Assembly (NCBI GenBank): GCA_026874595.1
Contig: CM049320.1
Coordinates: forward strand, 35,500,214 to 35,564,213
DNA: 64,000 bases
Direction of reading: 5' to 3'
Source: Sipunculus nudus
Taxonomy: Eukaryota > Annelida > Sipuncula > Golfingiida > Sipunculidae
In this document: piece after piece, positions 61,873-64,000 of the stretch
Layout: each line of letters begins with the position of its first letter
Numbering within the stretch: position 1 is the stretch's first letter
The notes under the pieces: model-generated
Told to the model about the DNA's origin: nothing
The model's input: the letters and a program-made list of their open reading frames with translations, nothing else
Databases searched by the model: none
Position numbers and translations under genes: made by a program

Positions 61873-64000
61873 TGTCAGAGACGAGATTGAAATCCAGGCG
61901 GATTTTAAATTCGCCTAGACGAGATTGTGATCTCGCCTAGGCGAGATTGCAATTGTGATCTCGGCTAGATGGATTTTAAACTCGCCTAGACGAGATCACA
62001 ATCGCAATCTCGCCTAGGCGAGATTAAAAACCATCATGGAGCAGGCCAGGATTTTAATCTCGCCTAGGCGAGTTTAAAATCTGTCTGGTGTCATCCAGGC
62101 CAGTTTAAAATCTGTCTGATATCACTTGGGCGAGTTTAAAATCTGCCTAGGCAAGATTAAAATAGTGATCTGATCTAATTTCCCAATAAATTATGCACTG
62201 TAATTGACTTAGGAAAGATGTTTTCAGTCAGATTTTCAATATTTTAACACTGAATGGTTATGTATAGTTCACAAGTAATATATTTATTAATATTTACAGA
62301 ATATTATAGTATTAATGTAATAATTAACATTAATTTTGGAAATGGAATATATTATATTATATATTTTTTTAATAATATGGTTATGTATAGTTCACGTGTA
62401 ATATATATTTAATAATATTTACAGAATATTATAATATTTATGTAATAATTATTTTTTTTATTTTATATTTTTATTTATAAACTAGGTAATAAGAAACTTA
62501 CATTGGTATTGTATATGGCATATTCAAATGATATATGATGTTGGCTGCATTATTATTATTATTTACATAATAATTTTGTTGTCAATATTAATTTGAAGGG
62601 AAACTGATATTAGTTATATTAGTAATGTAGTATTTTAAAAAGACAAAAGGAACATAGCTCATTTATTTTTTATCAATATAATTCAATGCATGTTCACATG
62701 CATAAATGATCTATTACTCTATGAATCTAGAAATCATATTTTTTTCTGATATGATATAATACTGTCCAAAAAAGGCAGTTATCTTGTAACACAGTCTACA
62801 TAAATATTGAAGCTTCACAAAATGCCTCACAAACATTAAAAAAAGATCAGAAGAATATTATATACATTATAAGAAAAGACTAAATAAGACAAAGAAATAT
62901 TCACATGCATACATCTGTGTATCAACTTTTACCTTTTCTCATATGATGTTTAATTACAAAAAAAGGATGGTGTATCAAAGTCCATCATAAATACTGATAC
63001 CCTGCATATTTTGTACCATAAGTGTACGTGTTTTGACTGTTGAGTGTTGAATACCTGGGTGAAAAGAAACATTTGAACAAGATCAACCAACTAATTTGTT
63101 CTGTTTGTCCTGTAAGAATTATCAAATAGGATGATTGTTTATGTTAATGTGTAATATACTCATTAAATAGTGAAGTAATAGCTATCTCGACTAATCTATC
63201 TATCTGTCTATCTATCTATCTATGATTGATTCAATATGCAAGTGGATGACTTTTTCCCCCAGATTTGCTCTTCATAATATCTCATAAGTGTGCTTCAATA
63301 TACCTTTTGTTACTCTCTAATTGTCATATATTTAAAAACAATTACAAATTATTTTTTTGTAAAAATTATTAGTGATATTTACAATCACAAGGTTGTTAAG
63401 AAAACTGGAGAAAAAAAATAAAGATTAATTAATGTTGAGCAAATAATTGGTATGATAAGGATGCTGTAGACCACATGAACACATCAAAGGTGCAAATAAT
63501 AATCAAATATCTATTTCATAATTCTGTTTCCAAAATTAATGTTAATTATCACATGAATAATTATTACATAATTGTAAAAAGATAATTATTACATTAATAC
63601 TATAATATTCTGTAAATATTAATAAATATATAACCTTTTAAATATATATAACCATTCAGTGTTAAAATATTGAAAATCCGACTGAAAACATCTTTCATAT
63701 GTCAATTACAATGCTTAATATATTAGGAAATTAGATCAGATCACTATTTTAATCTTGCCTAGGCAGATTTTAAACTCGCCTAAGTAATATCAGGCAGATT
63801 TTAAACTGGCCTGGATGACACCAGACGGATTTTAAACTCGCCTAGGCGAGATTAAAATCCTGGCCTGCTCCATGATGGATTTTAATCTCGCCTAGGCGAG
63901 ATTGCGATTGTGATCTTGTCTAGGCGAGTTAAAAATCCGTCTAGCCGAGATCACAATTGCAATCTCGCCTAGGCGAGATCACATTCGCAATCTCGTCTAG
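61873..64000. mobile_element. Foldback/TIR element with CTCGCCTAGGCGAG palindromes (cut by window end)
   Basis: Left arm ~61873-62346 and right arm 63513-64000 are inverted copies of each other. Base 61915 pairs with 64000, so about 40 bp of the right end lie outside. The perfect 14-bp palindrome CTCGCCTAGGCGAG occurs three times in each arm (61932, 62009, 62059; 63837, 63887, 63964). Between the copies, AGATTAAAAT, GATCACAATCGCAATC and TTTAAAATCTG modules alternate in orientation. The AT-rich interior (62347-63512) has no open frame of note and no transposase. A 72-bp segment from 62254 recurs at 62377, and a (TCTA)n lies at 63194-63223. It sits downstream of the last caspase exon seen, so probably in that gene's intron. 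Confidence 0.75.

Overview
The window is animal nuclear DNA. It has no bacterial-style gene packing, short exons lie between GT..AG introns, (AT)n and (CT)n microsatellites are everywhere, and diverse transposon remains fill the space between exons. Dispersed repeats built around a TGACCTTGACCTTTGACCT core with a trailing GGACAG-type tract, a tRNA-headed SINE, a C-type lectin-domain gene and a caspase gene together suggest a marine lophotrochozoan, most likely a bivalve mollusc. That assignment is inference from repeat style, not a database match.

Layout. Positions 1-23870 are one uninterrupted satellite array of a ~113 bp monomer (about 210 copies, continuing off the left edge). Variant monomers recur at multi-kilobase spacing, showing large internal segmental duplications. 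The array stops abruptly at ~23871. From 23.9 to 30.4 kb is AT-rich DNA with a Helitron-like element, a solo LTR and a broken LTR-retrotransposon gag/protease fragment. At 30.66-32.15 kb on the minus strand lie four exons encoding two tandem C-type lectin-like domains, with a possible PAN-like exon upstream near 34.3 kb. From 32 to 57 kb there are no convincing genes: inverted dispersed repeats, a 1.6-kb terminal-inverted-repeat element, a second solo LTR pointing toward the first, two SINE copies, a decayed LINE 5' half, a GGTGGCC foldback element and a second Helitron-like copy. At 57.1-61.74 kb on the plus strand is a caspase gene: a possible promoter and noncoding first exon, then four coding exons with the catalytic His and Cys. 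Its last exon lies beyond the window. Its 3' intron contains a >2.1-kb foldback element with arms packed with CTCGCCTAGGCGAG palindromes, running to the window edge.

The most unusual theme is architectural. At least five loci of unrelated sequence are built from short modules repeated in alternating orientation, several as long terminal inverted arms. The satellite monomer itself also carries a 16-bp and a 10-bp perfect palindrome. The two host genes are both of innate-immunity/cell-death type, but no direct functional link between them is visible. All other open reading frames examined look like chance frames in satellite, microsatellite or AT-rich DNA.
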